A DNA stretch of 64,000 bases, taken from contig LQBI01000032.1 of assembly GCA_002030045.1 (NCBI GenBank), positions 1 to 64,000 on the forward strand. Direction: 5' to 3'. This DNA comes from Candidatus Aegiribacteria sp. MLS_C. GTDB lineage: Bacteria > Fermentibacterota > Fermentibacteria > Fermentibacterales > JCC-6. Under the pieces are notes generated by a model that saw only the letters and a program-made list of their open reading frames with translations, searched no databases and had not been told where the DNA came from. The stretch's first letter is position 1. The number at the start of each line of letters is the position of its first letter. The position numbers and the translations under genes are program-made. Below are positions 44,442-52,704 of the stretch, one piece after another.

Positions 44442-45779
44442 ATGCAACCGGTAGTCCTTACACTGGCAGCCCTCACTCTCACAGGGACCATGCCGACCAT
44501 CCCCCCGGACTGGAGGACGGGCATGGTGGTGATGGATGCCTCGACCGGCGAGATGCTCCTGAGCGTCAACCCGGAGGAGTACTTCAGACCGGCCTCGACC
44601 GTGAAGCTGGTAACCACTCTGCTTGCGCTGGATGAACTCGGACCGTCCTATATCTACAGGACCCGGGTGCTGGCCGACACCTCGGCAGGGGCCATACACG
44701 TCCAGGGTTCCGGAGCACCGCTGATAAGCGGCGAACAGATCAGGGTGGCGGCCCTGGAGACAGCGGCAGCACTGGATCCCGGCTCTGAATGGGACCTCTA
44801 CTGGGACACCGACAGGTTCACCACGGAAAGCCACTGTCCCGGCTGGGACACTTCAGACTGGAGCAGGGCATACTGCCCTCCTATAGAGTGTCTGTCCGTG
44901 GGTGACAACATCCTGCAGCTCATAGTGTCCACAAGGGGCGACACCATGAGGGTCTACAGCTATCCGTCCCTGCCGGGGCTGGAGCTGGTAAACCATCTGG
45001 TAACGGGGCCAGCTGAATCCGTAAGGACCAGGGTGGAGGGCTGGGAGGAGGGCAGGCCGATACTGATACTGGAGGGTACGGTACCTCCTGACAGCCACCT
45101 GGTCCTATACAAGCCTTTTGCCGGACCTCCGGCGGAGTTCGCCTCGATGTTCTCCATCCAGCTCGAGGAAGCCGGTATCGGGGTGGACCGTGTAATGCAG
45201 GGCCAGCTGACCGATACCACCGGTCTCCTGCAGACATCGGTGATCCTGTCCGATCCGCTCTTCGTTCTCCTCACGTCGATGAACAAGTGGAGCAGAAACA
45301 TGGTGGCGGAGATGGTCCTCCGGACCGTGAGCCTGGAACGGGGTGACATCCCGGCATCCACCTCAGCCGGCTGCGACGCTGCCGGAAGGATGCTGGGCCT
45401 GATGCTTCCGGAACTCACCGGTTACCAGCTCGCCGACGGTTCGGGGCTCTCCAGGTACAACAGACTGACCCCGATGCACCTTGCCATGGTGCTCTCCGAA
45501 GGCTCTTCCTCCACGGAGTGGGGGGCGGAGTTCCTGGCAACCCTTCCGGTGAACGGAGTGGATGGCACTCTGCGCTCCAGAATGACCGACCTTCCGCCGG
45601 GAGCCTTCAGGGGCAAGACGGGAACCCTGAACGATACCTCCACCGTCGCCGGTCTCCTCAGTGCTTCCTCCGGCAGGAGCCTCATAGTGGTCATCATGTT
45701 CGAGGTTCCCACCGGACGGACCTGGTCCGCAAGGGGGGTGCAGGACGCCATAGTATCATGGCTGTGGGACAGCTACTGA
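44442..45779 (+). CDS. dacB: D-alanyl-D-alanine carboxypeptidase/endopeptidase, PBP4 type (S13)
   Basis: Class C penicillin-binding protein that trims or cleaves peptidoglycan stem peptides. The protein has 445 residues. The N-terminus is hydrophobic (signal 1-16). Active-site motifs are STVK (about 52-55), SRN in KWSRNMVAE (SxN) and KTG in FRGKTGTL. DGSGLSRYN before the last third is a family hallmark. GGAGG precedes the ATG. The last seven bases overlap the convergent gene at 45773. Confidence 0.93.
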   Translation: MQPVVLTLAALTLTGTMPTIPPDWRTGMVVMDASTGEMLLSVNPEEYFRPASTVKLVTTLLALDELGPSYIYRTRVLADTSAGAIHVQGSGAPLISGEQIRVAALETAAALDPGSEWDLYWDTDRFTTESHCPGWDTSDWSRAYCPPIECLSVGDNILQLIVSTRGDTMRVYSYPSLPGLELVNHLVTGPAESVRTRVEGWEEGRPILILEGTVPPDSHLVLYKPFAGPPAEFASMFSIQLEEAGIGVDRVMQGQLTDTTGLLQTSVILSDPLFVLLTSMNKWSRNMVAEMVLRTVSLERGDIPASTSAGCDAAGRMLGLMLPELTGYQLADGSGLSRYNRLTPMHLAMVLSEGSSSTEWGAEFLATLPVNGVDGTLRSRMTDLPPGAFRGKTGTLNDTSTVAGLLSASSGRSLIVVIMFEVPTGRTWSARGVQDAIVSWLWDSY

Positions 45780-46492
45780 CCCCGTATCAGTCTCCTCAGT
45801 CTCAGCCTCACAGGTGTGAGCAGGGACTCTAGGAAGACCTGCATCGAAACCTTCGAACTCCCCTCCCTGCGCTCGACAAAGACTATCGGGACCTCCCCTA
45901 TGTCCTGCCCCGACCTCCACACGTCGTACAGGGTCTCCACCAGGAAGGCATAGCCCGAGGCCTTTATGTTCGACGAAATGAGTACGGGCAGTATGCCGGA
46001 CCTGAATCCCCTGAACCCGCTTGTGCAGTCGGTGAAGGGCATGCCCGTGACCAGTCTTATATACTTGTTGGCGCCGTAGCTCAGGTTCAGCCTCGCGATG
46101 GACCAGTTCAGCACGCTCACTCCGGTCAGGTAGCGGGAACCTACCACCATCGAATGGCGGTCGAGGGCCTCATCAAGCGCTCCCAGATGCATGGGCTGGT
46201 GGGACAGGTCCGCATCCATCATGAACACCCTGTCCCAGCTTCCGGACTCCAGAACGTGACCGAACGCGTGCCTGTACGCTCGCCCCAGGCCTTCCTTCCT
46301 CTCCCGCCGGAGCAGCATCACGCCTGGGTCGTCCCTGGAGACCAACTCGACCTCATGGGAGGTGTTGTCCGGCGAGGCGTCGTCGATGAACAGCAGGTCC
46401 CAGTCGCAGTACTCCCTGATGCTTCCGTGGAGGGGGGCTATGTTCGGAGCCTCGTTGTAAGTGGGGATCAGGATGACCCTTCCGCCGCTCAG
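45773..46492 (-). CDS. polyprenol-phosphate mannosyltransferase-like GT2 enzyme, CTG start
   Basis: Family 2 glycosyltransferase that should transfer a sugar from a nucleotide donor to a polyprenyl phosphate at the membrane face. The frame reads VILIPTYNEAPNIAPL at the start, IDDASPDNT, then the catalytic MDADLSHQP and the DPM1-like stretch SGFRGFRS. The first ATG/GTG/TTG codon (TTG, 46345) would delete the nucleotide-binding strand. The frame is open up to a CTG at 46492 that overlaps the efp stop (CTGA), with GGAGAGGG seven bases upstream. With that start it has 239 residues, normal for DPM1-like enzymes without membrane segments. Confidence 0.85.
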   Translation of the reverse strand: MSGGRVILIPTYNEAPNIAPLHGSIREYCDWDLLFIDDASPDNTSHEVELVSRDDPGVMLLRRERKEGLGRAYRHAFGHVLESGSWDRVFMMDADLSHQPMHLGALDEALDRHSMVVGSRYLTGVSVLNWSIARLNLSYGANKYIRLVTGMPFTDCTSGFRGFRSGILPVLISSNIKASGYAFLVETLYDVWRSGQDIGEVPIVFVERREGSSKVSMQVFLESLLTPVRLRLRRLIRGQ

Positions 46493-47052
46493 GAGTTGAC
46501 CCTCTCCAGGTAGCTGTTGTTCCTGGTGTCCACCCTTATGATGTCCTCCTCCTGAACGAAGAGAGGGACCTGGACCCTGAGCCCGGTCTCCAGTAACGCG
46601 GGTTTCGAACCGCCGCTGGCCGTGTCGCCCTTGAGACCGGGGTCGGTCTCCACCACCCGGAGAACCACCGTATCCGGAGGCTCCACCATGATGGGTCTGT
46701 CATCCACGAAGGCTATCTTGACTTCGCTGTTGTCCTTGAGGTAGTAGGCGGCGTCCCCCACCATGTCGTTGTCCAGATGAATCTGCTCGTAGGTATCGGG
46801 ATTCATAACCACCCAGGCCAGGTCCGTGCGGTAGAGAAGCTCCCAGACCCTGTGCTCGACCCTGACCTCCGTGACCTTCTCGCCGGCGCGCCATGTCCTG
46901 TCCAGGACCTTGCCGGAGAGCACCTCCTTGAGCCTTGACCTGACGAAGGCAGCACCCTTGCCGGGCTTGACATGCTGGAACTCCACTATCTGGCAGAGTG
47001 TACCGTCCACATCTATTACCATTCCGCGTCTGAAATCGTTGCTTGTGGGCAC
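46489..47052 (-). CDS. efp: translation elongation factor P
   Basis: Relieves ribosome stalling at polyproline. The protein has 187 residues with the three beta-barrel domains of EF-P. SNDFRRGMVIDVDG opens the protein. The loop residue that is modified in many bacteria is a lysine in VKPGKGAAF. No EpmA/EpmB or deoxyhypusine genes are nearby. Start is GTG at 47052 with GGAGG seven bases upstream. Confidence 0.96.
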   Translation of the reverse strand: MPTSNDFRRGMVIDVDGTLCQIVEFQHVKPGKGAAFVRSRLKEVLSGKVLDRTWRAGEKVTEVRVEHRVWELLYRTDLAWVVMNPDTYEQIHLDNDMVGDAAYYLKDNSEVKIAFVDDRPIMVEPPDTVVLRVVETDPGLKGDTASGGSKPALLETGLRVQVPLFVQEEDIIRVDTRNNSYLERVNS

Positions 47053-47113
47053 TCATCGACCTCCATTGCAGTGTTGTATGGATGACGGGAAACCATCGGG
47101 GAAAACGTACCGA

Positions 47114-47147
47114 CCGGGAAAAATGCACTGTCCGGGAAAAATGCACT
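47114..47147. repeat. 18-bp tandem repeat after aroQ
   Basis: Two copies of CCGGGAAAAATGCACT (47114-47129 and 47132-47147), period 18, in the 96-base gap just beyond the aroQ stop. On the transcribed strand each contains a TTTTT run, but there is no clear stem. Confidence 0.8.
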
Positions 47148-47148
47148 A

Positions 47149-47598
47149 TCAGTATCCGTCCAGGATCTCCTTAAGTATACTCAGAGCATGCAGGTACCCC
47201 GTGGTACCGGCTCCGGCTATCAGGACGTCGGCGGCAGTGGCGGTAAGGAGCTGCCGGCGGAAGGGTTCCCTGCTCATGACCTGGCTTATATGAACCTCCG
47301 CCACCGGTCCCCGGAAGGCCGCCATGGCATCGGTGATAGCAACCGAATAATGGGAGTAGCCAGCCGGATTGATGACTAGCCCGGAGGCAGTGTCTGAAGC
47401 GCCGTTGACGGCGCTCACCAGCTCGCCCTCTATATCTGACTGGAAGAGTGATACAGTCAGTCCGAGTTCAGATGCCCTTCCCTGAAGGCTCCTGCCGAGT
47501 TCCTCCAGGGTCGTTGTCCCATATATGCCGGGTTGCCTCGTTCCGAGCTTCCCGATACTGGGACCGTTGACGACGGCGATATGGGGAAGTGATCCCAT
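47149..47598 (-). CDS. aroQ: type II 3-dehydroquinate dehydratase
   Basis: Third step of the shikimate pathway: 3-dehydroquinate to 3-dehydroshikimate. The protein has 149 residues, normal for the family. The catalytic Tyr is in QPGIYGT and the His in EVHISQV; REPFRR carries the conserved Arg. The first motif is NGPSIGKLGTRQP, so the second Asn of the usual NGPN (Asn12 in the M. tuberculosis enzyme) is Ser and the REP motif is RQP. The ATG at 47598 overlaps the preceding stop (TGATG) with GGAG upstream. Confidence 0.9.
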   Translation of the reverse strand: MGSLPHIAVVNGPSIGKLGTRQPGIYGTTTLEELGRSLQGRASELGLTVSLFQSDIEGELVSAVNGASDTASGLVINPAGYSHYSVAITDAMAAFRGPVAEVHISQVMSREPFRRQLLTATAADVLIAGAGTTGYLHALSILKEILDGY

Positions 47599-48446
47599 CA
47601 ATCCTCTCCGTCGTACGCTTCGAGCCTGAGTTCCCTCTTCTCATCCTCGGTGAAGAATTCCAGTAGACTGGCCGGAGCCGACCGGTCGAAGAATGAGTCC
47701 GCCTCTATGGGGTAGCCGTCAGTACCATCACCGTCAGTACCATCACCGTCAGTACCTTCGCCGTCAGCACCTTCGCCTTCAGCGCTTTCCCCTTCGGAAC
47801 CTTCATGTTCGGGATTCTCCCCGTCCGGACTCCCGCCGCCCTCTCCAGCTTCCTCCTCCCGGCCGGTCCCCTCTTCCAGGCCGTCGGTTCCTTCGCTGCC
47901 GAAACCCTGGGATTCCAGGACCTTCTTCATTCGGTCGGTGTCGGGAAAGATAAGGTCATCATCATCCTCGACCAGGGGGCTCTCCGTTTCCTCCCCGGGG
48001 CCTGAATCGAACAGCGATTCGATGTTCATGCCCTTCATGGACCTGGCTTTCTCCTGCATCTCCCTTGCTTCCCCGTCGGCCGGGTTCTCGAAGAGGTACT
48101 CCTCGTATGCGATCGCGCAGCTGTCCCAGTCCTCCAGCTCGTAGTGTATCTCGGCAATGCTCCTGAGCATCACCAGGTTCTGAGGCTGGGAGGTCTTCAC
48201 CTTCTCGAATACTTGCAGTGCCTTCTCGTAAAGACCGGCATCCATGTACGACTTGCCCAGGACAACGGAGATGGAGTTGTTGCCGGCCCATTTCCTGAGT
48301 CCCTCCTCCGCTGTCCTGAAGGCTTCATCGTACCTGCCGGACTGTCTGAGAAGATCCGCGAACCTGGCGCAGATGATCGGTGACGGATTGCTCACCCACT
48401 CGCTCTCCAGCTGTTCCAGTTCCTGCGTGGACACCTTATCGGCCAT
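47598..48446 (-). CDS. TPR protein with long acidic tail
   Basis: Protein of 282 residues. The first 135 residues contain about three tetratricopeptide repeats (ARFADLLRQSGRYDEAFRTA, VLGKSYMDAGLYEKALQVFE and a third near 105-125). The rest is low complexity, rich in Glu, Gly and Asp, including five 15-base repeats in the DNA. A short hydrophobic/acidic segment (SLLEFFTEDEKRELRLEAY) ends it. No signal peptide. Likely a cytoplasmic scaffold; function unknown. It overlaps its neighbours on both sides. Confidence 0.75.
   Translation of the reverse strand: MADKVSTQELEQLESEWVSNPSPIICARFADLLRQSGRYDEAFRTAEEGLRKWAGNNSISVVLGKSYMDAGLYEKALQVFEKVKTSQPQNLVMLRSIAEIHYELEDWDSCAIAYEEYLFENPADGEAREMQEKARSMKGMNIESLFDSGPGEETESPLVEDDDDLIFPDTDRMKKVLESQGFGSEGTDGLEEGTGREEEAGEGGGSPDGENPEHEGSEGESAEGEGADGEGTDGDGTDGDGTDGYPIEADSFFDRSAPASLLEFFTEDEKRELRLEAYDGED
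47716..47790. repeat. 15-bp in-frame tandem repeat
   Basis: Five 15-base units starting CCGTCAGTACCATCA, the first two identical and later ones diverging. On the minus strand they encode repeats of about DGDGT within the acidic tail of the TPR protein. Period 15 keeps the frame, so copy number could vary without loss of the protein. Confidence 0.85.
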
Positions 48447-49392
48447 CTTCGTCCCCCGGAATGAAAGTGTTCATCATTATCCAACCCTCCCTGATGTAGG
48501 GTTCCTTCTCCCTGCGCTCATGGAATACCTCCATGTCCAGCAGGTACCTCCTCCCGTCGCTCCTGAGAACATAACTGGTGAACGCCCCGGCGTTCAGGTG
48601 TTCCGGGTTCCTCCACATGCCCAGGAGCTTCCAGCCCTCCATACCTCTCAATTCCATAGGTTCCACCTGTACCATCGACCTGTCAACGGAATCGGCCGAG
48701 GAATCGTAGAAGTGGTTCCTGGCCACCTCTTCCCTCCAGGTTACCGCCTCATCGGGTGACAGGACCACATCATCCTCGATCCACCTGACACTGAGTAGGA
48801 GGAGGCAGATGTCGGAGACCCTCCTCTGGTACTGTATGAAACCGGTCTCCGGCTCCCACTCGGAAAGGGAATAGGACTTCGGGATATCGATGCTGAACCC
48901 CAGGGCCAGCAGGCTGTCGATCCTGTCCGGGCTGCTCATCTGCGTGGACACGAAACTGCCGTACAGGTAAGCTTGCAGATGCCCGCTGTAGGCTTCCTCG
49001 AGCCTGTCAGACAGGAGCGCGGGATCGAAGGAACCGTCCAGTACTGCTCCGAAGACCCTCTGTCCCCTGGCCCACACGTCCTCGGCGTAGTAGATGTCTC
49101 CCTGGAACTCCAGCTCCGAAGGCAGTTCAGAGGGATCACCGGCCAGGAAGAGTATGGTCCTCCTCGTGCGAAGGTCTTCATGGAACTCGCCGGGGGTGCA
49201 TACGGAGAAGTCGAAGACAGCCTCCGGCTCAACTGTGACTACCTGTTTCTGGAGATCGTCCAGTATTCCGTCCAGGGTCTCCATTTCCATTCCCCCGGAG
49301 TATACGACCAGGACCCCCTTGACAGGGCCGGTGGAAGGACCTGCGCATCCCGCGATGATCAATGCAAGGAAGGCGGCGGGAACTGATCTCAT
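48436..49392 (-). CDS. DUF4837-like lipoprotein
   Basis: Predicted lipoprotein of 318 residues; the signal ends at the lipobox IIAGC (Cys 16). The layout (substrate-like N-terminal half with VYSGGMEME, middle segment IDIPKSYSLSEWEPETGFI, and a C-terminal half ending WRNPEHLNAGAFTSYVL) resembles DUF4837 proteins of Bacteroidota-type bacteria. The function of that family is unknown. It overlaps both neighbours by a few bases in the operon. The family call is from recall of its general pattern, so moderate. Confidence 0.65.
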   Translation of the reverse strand: MRSVPAAFLALIIAGCAGPSTGPVKGVLVVYSGGMEMETLDGILDDLQKQVVTVEPEAVFDFSVCTPGEFHEDLRTRRTILFLAGDPSELPSELEFQGDIYYAEDVWARGQRVFGAVLDGSFDPALLSDRLEEAYSGHLQAYLYGSFVSTQMSSPDRIDSLLALGFSIDIPKSYSLSEWEPETGFIQYQRRVSDICLLLLSVRWIEDDVVLSPDEAVTWREEVARNHFYDSSADSVDRSMVQVEPMELRGMEGWKLLGMWRNPEHLNAGAFTSYVLRSDGRRYLLDMEVFHERREKEPYIREGWIMMNTFIPGDEDGR

Positions 49393-49751
49393 GACTTGCT
49401 CTTCCTGGACATGAACATGGGAATGATGCTGCGGGCCAGCGAAACGAGAGCCGGCATGTACCGGGCAGCGCCGTCCGCCATCGGCAATGAGCCGTCACGC
49501 CCGTTGATCCGGTTGATGAGAGCGGTGGTGGCGTTGGCCATGATGCCTATGTCCTCGCCGGTCCTCTCTACCTCCTTCAGAGCAGAGGATATCCTGGGCG
49601 TGAGTTCCTCGATCTGCCTGCCCAGGGACATCAGGGTCATCTCCATCTCCGTCAGCGTCTTGTGCATCTTGAGGACGATTGATATAAAGAAACCGAGGCC
49701 GATGAACAGACCCGCTGCGCCGACAAGCTGTACAATAAACAAACCTTCCAT
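49389..49751 (-). CDS. small membrane protein with coiled coil (DUF948-like)
   Basis: Protein of 120 residues: an N-terminal membrane segment at about 5-25 followed by a helical region (MHKTLTEMEMTLMSLGRQIE onwards) of coiled-coil type. The layout is that of DUF948-type proteins, but no diagnostic motif was seen. The ATG at 49751 has GGAG five bases upstream. It is the first gene of the operon that ends with aroQ, efp and the glycosyltransferase. Confidence 0.6.
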   Translation of the reverse strand: MEGLFIVQLVGAAGLFIGLGFFISIVLKMHKTLTEMEMTLMSLGRQIEELTPRISSALKEVERTGEDIGIMANATTALINRINGRDGSLPMADGAARYMPALVSLARSIIPMFMSRKSKS

Positions 49752-49861
49752 CACTGCTCCAAATCAACTCGACGGTGAGCGGCTCGAACCACCCGCCTGA
49801 CTTGTATCAACCCCCGCTGACCGCGCCGGTCGAAACGTACGCTCCGGAACTACCGCTATAC

Positions 49862-49890
49862 GGATAAAGCATTGTAGAGGATGATGTCAA
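49862..49890 (-). promoter_or_regulatory. candidate promoter for the 49751-45773 operon
   Basis: Perfect -35 TTGACA (49885-49890), 17-base spacer and a weak -10 TTATCC (49862-49867) on the minus strand, in the 166-base gap after folD. The leader would be about 100 bases. Confidence 0.35.
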
Positions 49891-49917
49891 GTTCGCACGC
49901 TGCAGCTCCAGGACCTG

Positions 49918-50769
49918 TCATCTGCCCTTCATGTGATGTCTCCAGGCTTTAACTGTATTGCTCATGAGGTAGGCAATCGTAAGAGGCCCGACCCCTCCGG
50001 GTACCGGGGTGATGGCTCCGCATCTGTCCTTCACCGAATCGAAGTCTACGTCGCCGACCAGACCCTCATCGGTTCGGCTTATACCCACGTCCACCACCGT
50101 GGCGCCGGGTTTGACGTAATCCGGTGTTATCATACGCGGCCTCCCGACAGCGGCGATGAGTATGTCCGCTCCGGAGCAGAGTCCGGGAAGGTCCCTCGTG
50201 TGTGAATGGGCCAGGGTCACCGTCGCATGTCTCCTTAGAAGGAGGGCCGCCATGGGTTTGCCGACGATGTTGCTCCTGCCCACTATCACGGCTCGGGCCC
50301 CGTTGAACGGAACGCCGTAATGCTCCAGCATCTCAGCTATTCCAAAGGGAGTGCAGGGGAAGAGTCCCTCCTCCCCCCTCCAGAGCCTGCCCACGTTCAC
50401 CGGATGGAAGCCGTCCACATCCTTGTCGGGAAGCACGGCCGATGCTACCTCGTCCGCTGAGATGTGGTCGGGAAGGGGGAGCTGGCAGAGTATGCCGTCC
50501 ACCTCGTCATCATCGTTGAGTTCCCGGACAGCCTCCAGGAGTTCTTCCCGCCGGACACCGGCGGGAAGTCTCCTCATGGTGCTGACAATGCCCAGCTTCC
50601 TGCAGGCCTTCTCCTTCATGGATACATAGACGCTGCTGGCCGGATCGTCTCCCGCCATGATCACCGCCAGTCCGGGGGGTCTGTGGTTCGACCCCCGTAT
50701 CTCTTCCGCCAGTGCGTTCCTCACGCCGGCGGCGAAGTCTTTCCCCGACAGGATCAACGGCCCGGCCAT
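49918..50769 (-). CDS. folD: methylenetetrahydrofolate dehydrogenase/cyclohydrolase
   Basis: Bifunctional enzyme interconverting 5,10-methylene- and 10-formyl-tetrahydrofolate. The protein has 283 residues. The catalytic Lys is in YVSMKEKAC; GILCQLPLPDH, PDKDVDGFHPVN, IVGRSNIVGKP and TPVPGGVGPLT are the family motifs. It supplies formyl groups for the purine pathway genes upstream. It starts 12 bases after rplU. Confidence 0.97.
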   Translation of the reverse strand: MAGPLILSGKDFAAGVRNALAEEIRGSNHRPPGLAVIMAGDDPASSVYVSMKEKACRKLGIVSTMRRLPAGVRREELLEAVRELNDDDEVDGILCQLPLPDHISADEVASAVLPDKDVDGFHPVNVGRLWRGEEGLFPCTPFGIAEMLEHYGVPFNGARAVIVGRSNIVGKPMAALLLRRHATVTLAHSHTRDLPGLCSGADILIAAVGRPRMITPDYVKPGATVVDVGISRTDEGLVGDVDFDSVKDRCGAITPVPGGVGPLTIAYLMSNTVKAWRHHMKGR

Positions 50770-50781
50770 GTCACCCCCCCA

Positions 50782-51093
50782 TCAGGTATTTATGGATTTG
50801 ATCTCTATCCTCGTATAGTCCTGGCGGTGTCCTATGGTCTTCTCGTATCCCTTGCGTTTCTTGCGCTTGTATACGGTTATCTTGCTGCCCCTGCCGTGCT
50901 CGACGACCTGGGCGTCCACCGAGGCGCCCTCCACAAGGGGGTTCCCCACAGAGACCTTTTCTCCGTCGGCCACCAGCATAACCCTGTCGAGTTTGACCGG
51001 ATCGCCCTCCTCGGCCTGTATCCTCGGCACGTTGAGCTTCAGCCCGGGTTCGACCCTGAACTGCATACCGCCTGACTCGATTATCGCGTACAA
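50782..51093 (-). CDS. rplU: 50S ribosomal protein L21, TTG start
   Basis: Ribosomal protein of 103 residues. The N-terminus YAIIESGGMQFRVEPG and the C-terminal KRKKRKGYEKTIGHRQDYT are diagnostic. The start is TTG at 51093, chosen because GGAGG lies seven bases upstream and the family begins MYAII; a longer frame to 51123 runs into the leader. L27 (rpmA), nearly always the next gene, is absent here; folD follows instead. Confidence 0.95.
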   Translation of the reverse strand: MYAIIESGGMQFRVEPGLKLNVPRIQAEEGDPVKLDRVMLVADGEKVSVGNPLVEGASVDAQVVEHGRGSKITVYKRKKRKGYEKTIGHRQDYTRIEIKSINT

Positions 51094-51133
51094 TTGCTCA
51101 CCTCCGTGATAGAACGGTATCATCGTCCGTGAA

Positions 51134-51167
51134 GACGCCGACGGCTCATAGGAGCCGCCCCGGCGTC
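51134..51167 (-). promoter_or_regulatory. strong hairpin in the rplU leader
   Basis: Between rng and rplU: outer stem GACGCCG/CGGCGTC (51134-51140 with 51161-51167), inner stem GGCTC/GAGCC (51143-51147 with 51152-51156). It starts in the rng stop codon and has no T run, so it is more like a leader structure or processing site than a terminator. L21 leaders that bind L21 are known in other bacteria. Confidence 0.6.
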
Positions 51168-52704
51168 ATCCCGAACCGCTGTAAAGTTCCGTGATCTCCT
51201 CATGAAGGTCCAGGGAGTATACCCTGAACTCGTCCACCCTGAGGTTGTCGTCTTCCCTGAACTCGATGCTCAGCTGGGAAATGGAGGCAATGTGGTCCAT
51301 CCGCTTCCCCTCTTCCTCGTACAGGAACTCGGCCAGCCTGGGGTGGACGGATACCACCAGGTTCTTGTGCTTCTTGTCCAGCGACGCCCTCTCTATGAAA
51401 CGCTCCAGTCTCGTGGCGGTGGATACCGCGGACATGACCCGCCCCGAACCGCCGCAGCAGGTGCAGGGTTCAGAGAGGGCCTGGAACACGCTGGGCCTTA
51501 CTCTCTTCCGTGTCATCTCCACCAGGCCCATGGCACTTACCTGGCATGCCTTTGTAGGGGACCTGTCCTTCCCCAGCTCGCTCCTGAGTGCGTTCAGGAC
51601 CTTCTCCCTGTGGTCGGGAATGTCCATGTCTATGAAATCTATCACGATGATGCCGCCCAGGTCCCTCAGCCGGAGCTGCCTGGCAACTTCCTTGGCGGCC
51701 TCCATGTTGGTCTTGAATATCGTGCTGTCCTGGTTCCTGCGGCCGACGTACTTCTTCGTGTTCACATCGATTGCCACCAGGGCTTCCGTGTGCTCTATGA
51801 CCAGCGAGCCGCCGCTTTTGAGAGGAACCTCCCTGGCCATGATGCCGGTGATCTCCTCCTCGATCCCGTAGTGGTCGAATATCGGCGTCCTGCCCCTGTA
51901 GAACCTGACCTTGCCGGTCATGGAGCTGTCGAAGGTCTTGAGATACTTCCTGGCGTTCCTGGCCACTATCCTGGAATCGGTTACGATGGAATTCGTATCG
52001 GGGTTCACCAGGTCACGCATGGCTATCGTCACTATGTCCTGCTCCTGGTGCAGCAGGGAAGGGGCCTTCTTCCTGATGACCGACTGGCCGATCTCCTGCC
52101 ACTTGCCGACGATGCGCTCCATATCGGTCTTGAAGGCCTTCTCGTCCTGCGAAATGCCCGCGGTCCTTGCTATGATGCCGTAACCCTGCGTCTTAACGCT
52201 GGCAAGTATCTTCCTGAGCCTGGCCCTCTCCGTGCGGTCGCTTATCTTCCTCGATATTCCGGTCACGTTCTCCCCCGGCATGCTCACGATGTACCGCCCG
52301 GCTATGGACACCCTGGTGGTCACTCGGGCGCCCTTGGTCCCTATGGGTTCCTTCGTGACCTGGACCAGCACGTCCTGACCCTTCCGAAGAACCTTCTCTA
52401 TCGGGTCGTGGGTCTCCCTCGTGTTCATGGGGGACCCGCTGGCCAGGGACCTGGCGAACTTCTCGGTTTCCACCGCACCGGCCCTGACATCGCTGACATG
52501 AAGGAAGGCGCTCCGTTCCAGCCCTATGTCGACGAAGGCGGCCTGCATACCCGGCAGCACGGCGTTCACCTTGCCGAGGTAGATGTTGCCCACCTGCCTT
52601 TTCTCGTTCGAATCCTCGACTATTATCTCCATCAGCCGTCCGTCCTCCAGGATACCTATCCTGGTGACCTCCGGATGGGAGTTGATTATGAAATCAACCT
52701 TCAA
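51166..52704 (-). CDS. rng: ribonuclease E/G family endoribonuclease
   Basis: Single-strand-specific endonuclease for rRNA maturation and mRNA decay. The protein has 512 residues, the size of RNase G, without the RNase E tail. The S1 domain is at residues about 35-130 (NIYLGKVNAVLPGMQAAFVD, FLHVSD). Catalytic Asp residues are in VAIDVNTKKYVG and IVIDFIDMD. The zinc-link motif is CTCCGGSG. Start is TTG at 52704 (TTG AAG GTT GAT) with GGAG upstream, overlapping the preceding gene by 11 bases. Confidence 0.94.
   Translation of the reverse strand: MKVDFIINSHPEVTRIGILEDGRLMEIIVEDSNEKRQVGNIYLGKVNAVLPGMQAAFVDIGLERSAFLHVSDVRAGAVETEKFARSLASGSPMNTRETHDPIEKVLRKGQDVLVQVTKEPIGTKGARVTTRVSIAGRYIVSMPGENVTGISRKISDRTERARLRKILASVKTQGYGIIARTAGISQDEKAFKTDMERIVGKWQEIGQSVIRKKAPSLLHQEQDIVTIAMRDLVNPDTNSIVTDSRIVARNARKYLKTFDSSMTGKVRFYRGRTPIFDHYGIEEEITGIMAREVPLKSGGSLVIEHTEALVAIDVNTKKYVGRRNQDSTIFKTNMEAAKEVARQLRLRDLGGIIVIDFIDMDIPDHREKVLNALRSELGKDRSPTKACQVSAMGLVEMTRKRVRPSVFQALSEPCTCCGGSGRVMSAVSTATRLERFIERASLDKKHKNLVVSVHPRLAEFLYEEEGKRMDHIASISQLSIEFREDDNLRVDEFRVYSLDLHEEITELYSGSG

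Noticed and set aside
45773-46345. Short form of the glycosyltransferase starting at TTG 46345
   Set aside because: It would remove the first beta strand and the IPTYNE motif that are plainly encoded upstream in the same frame.
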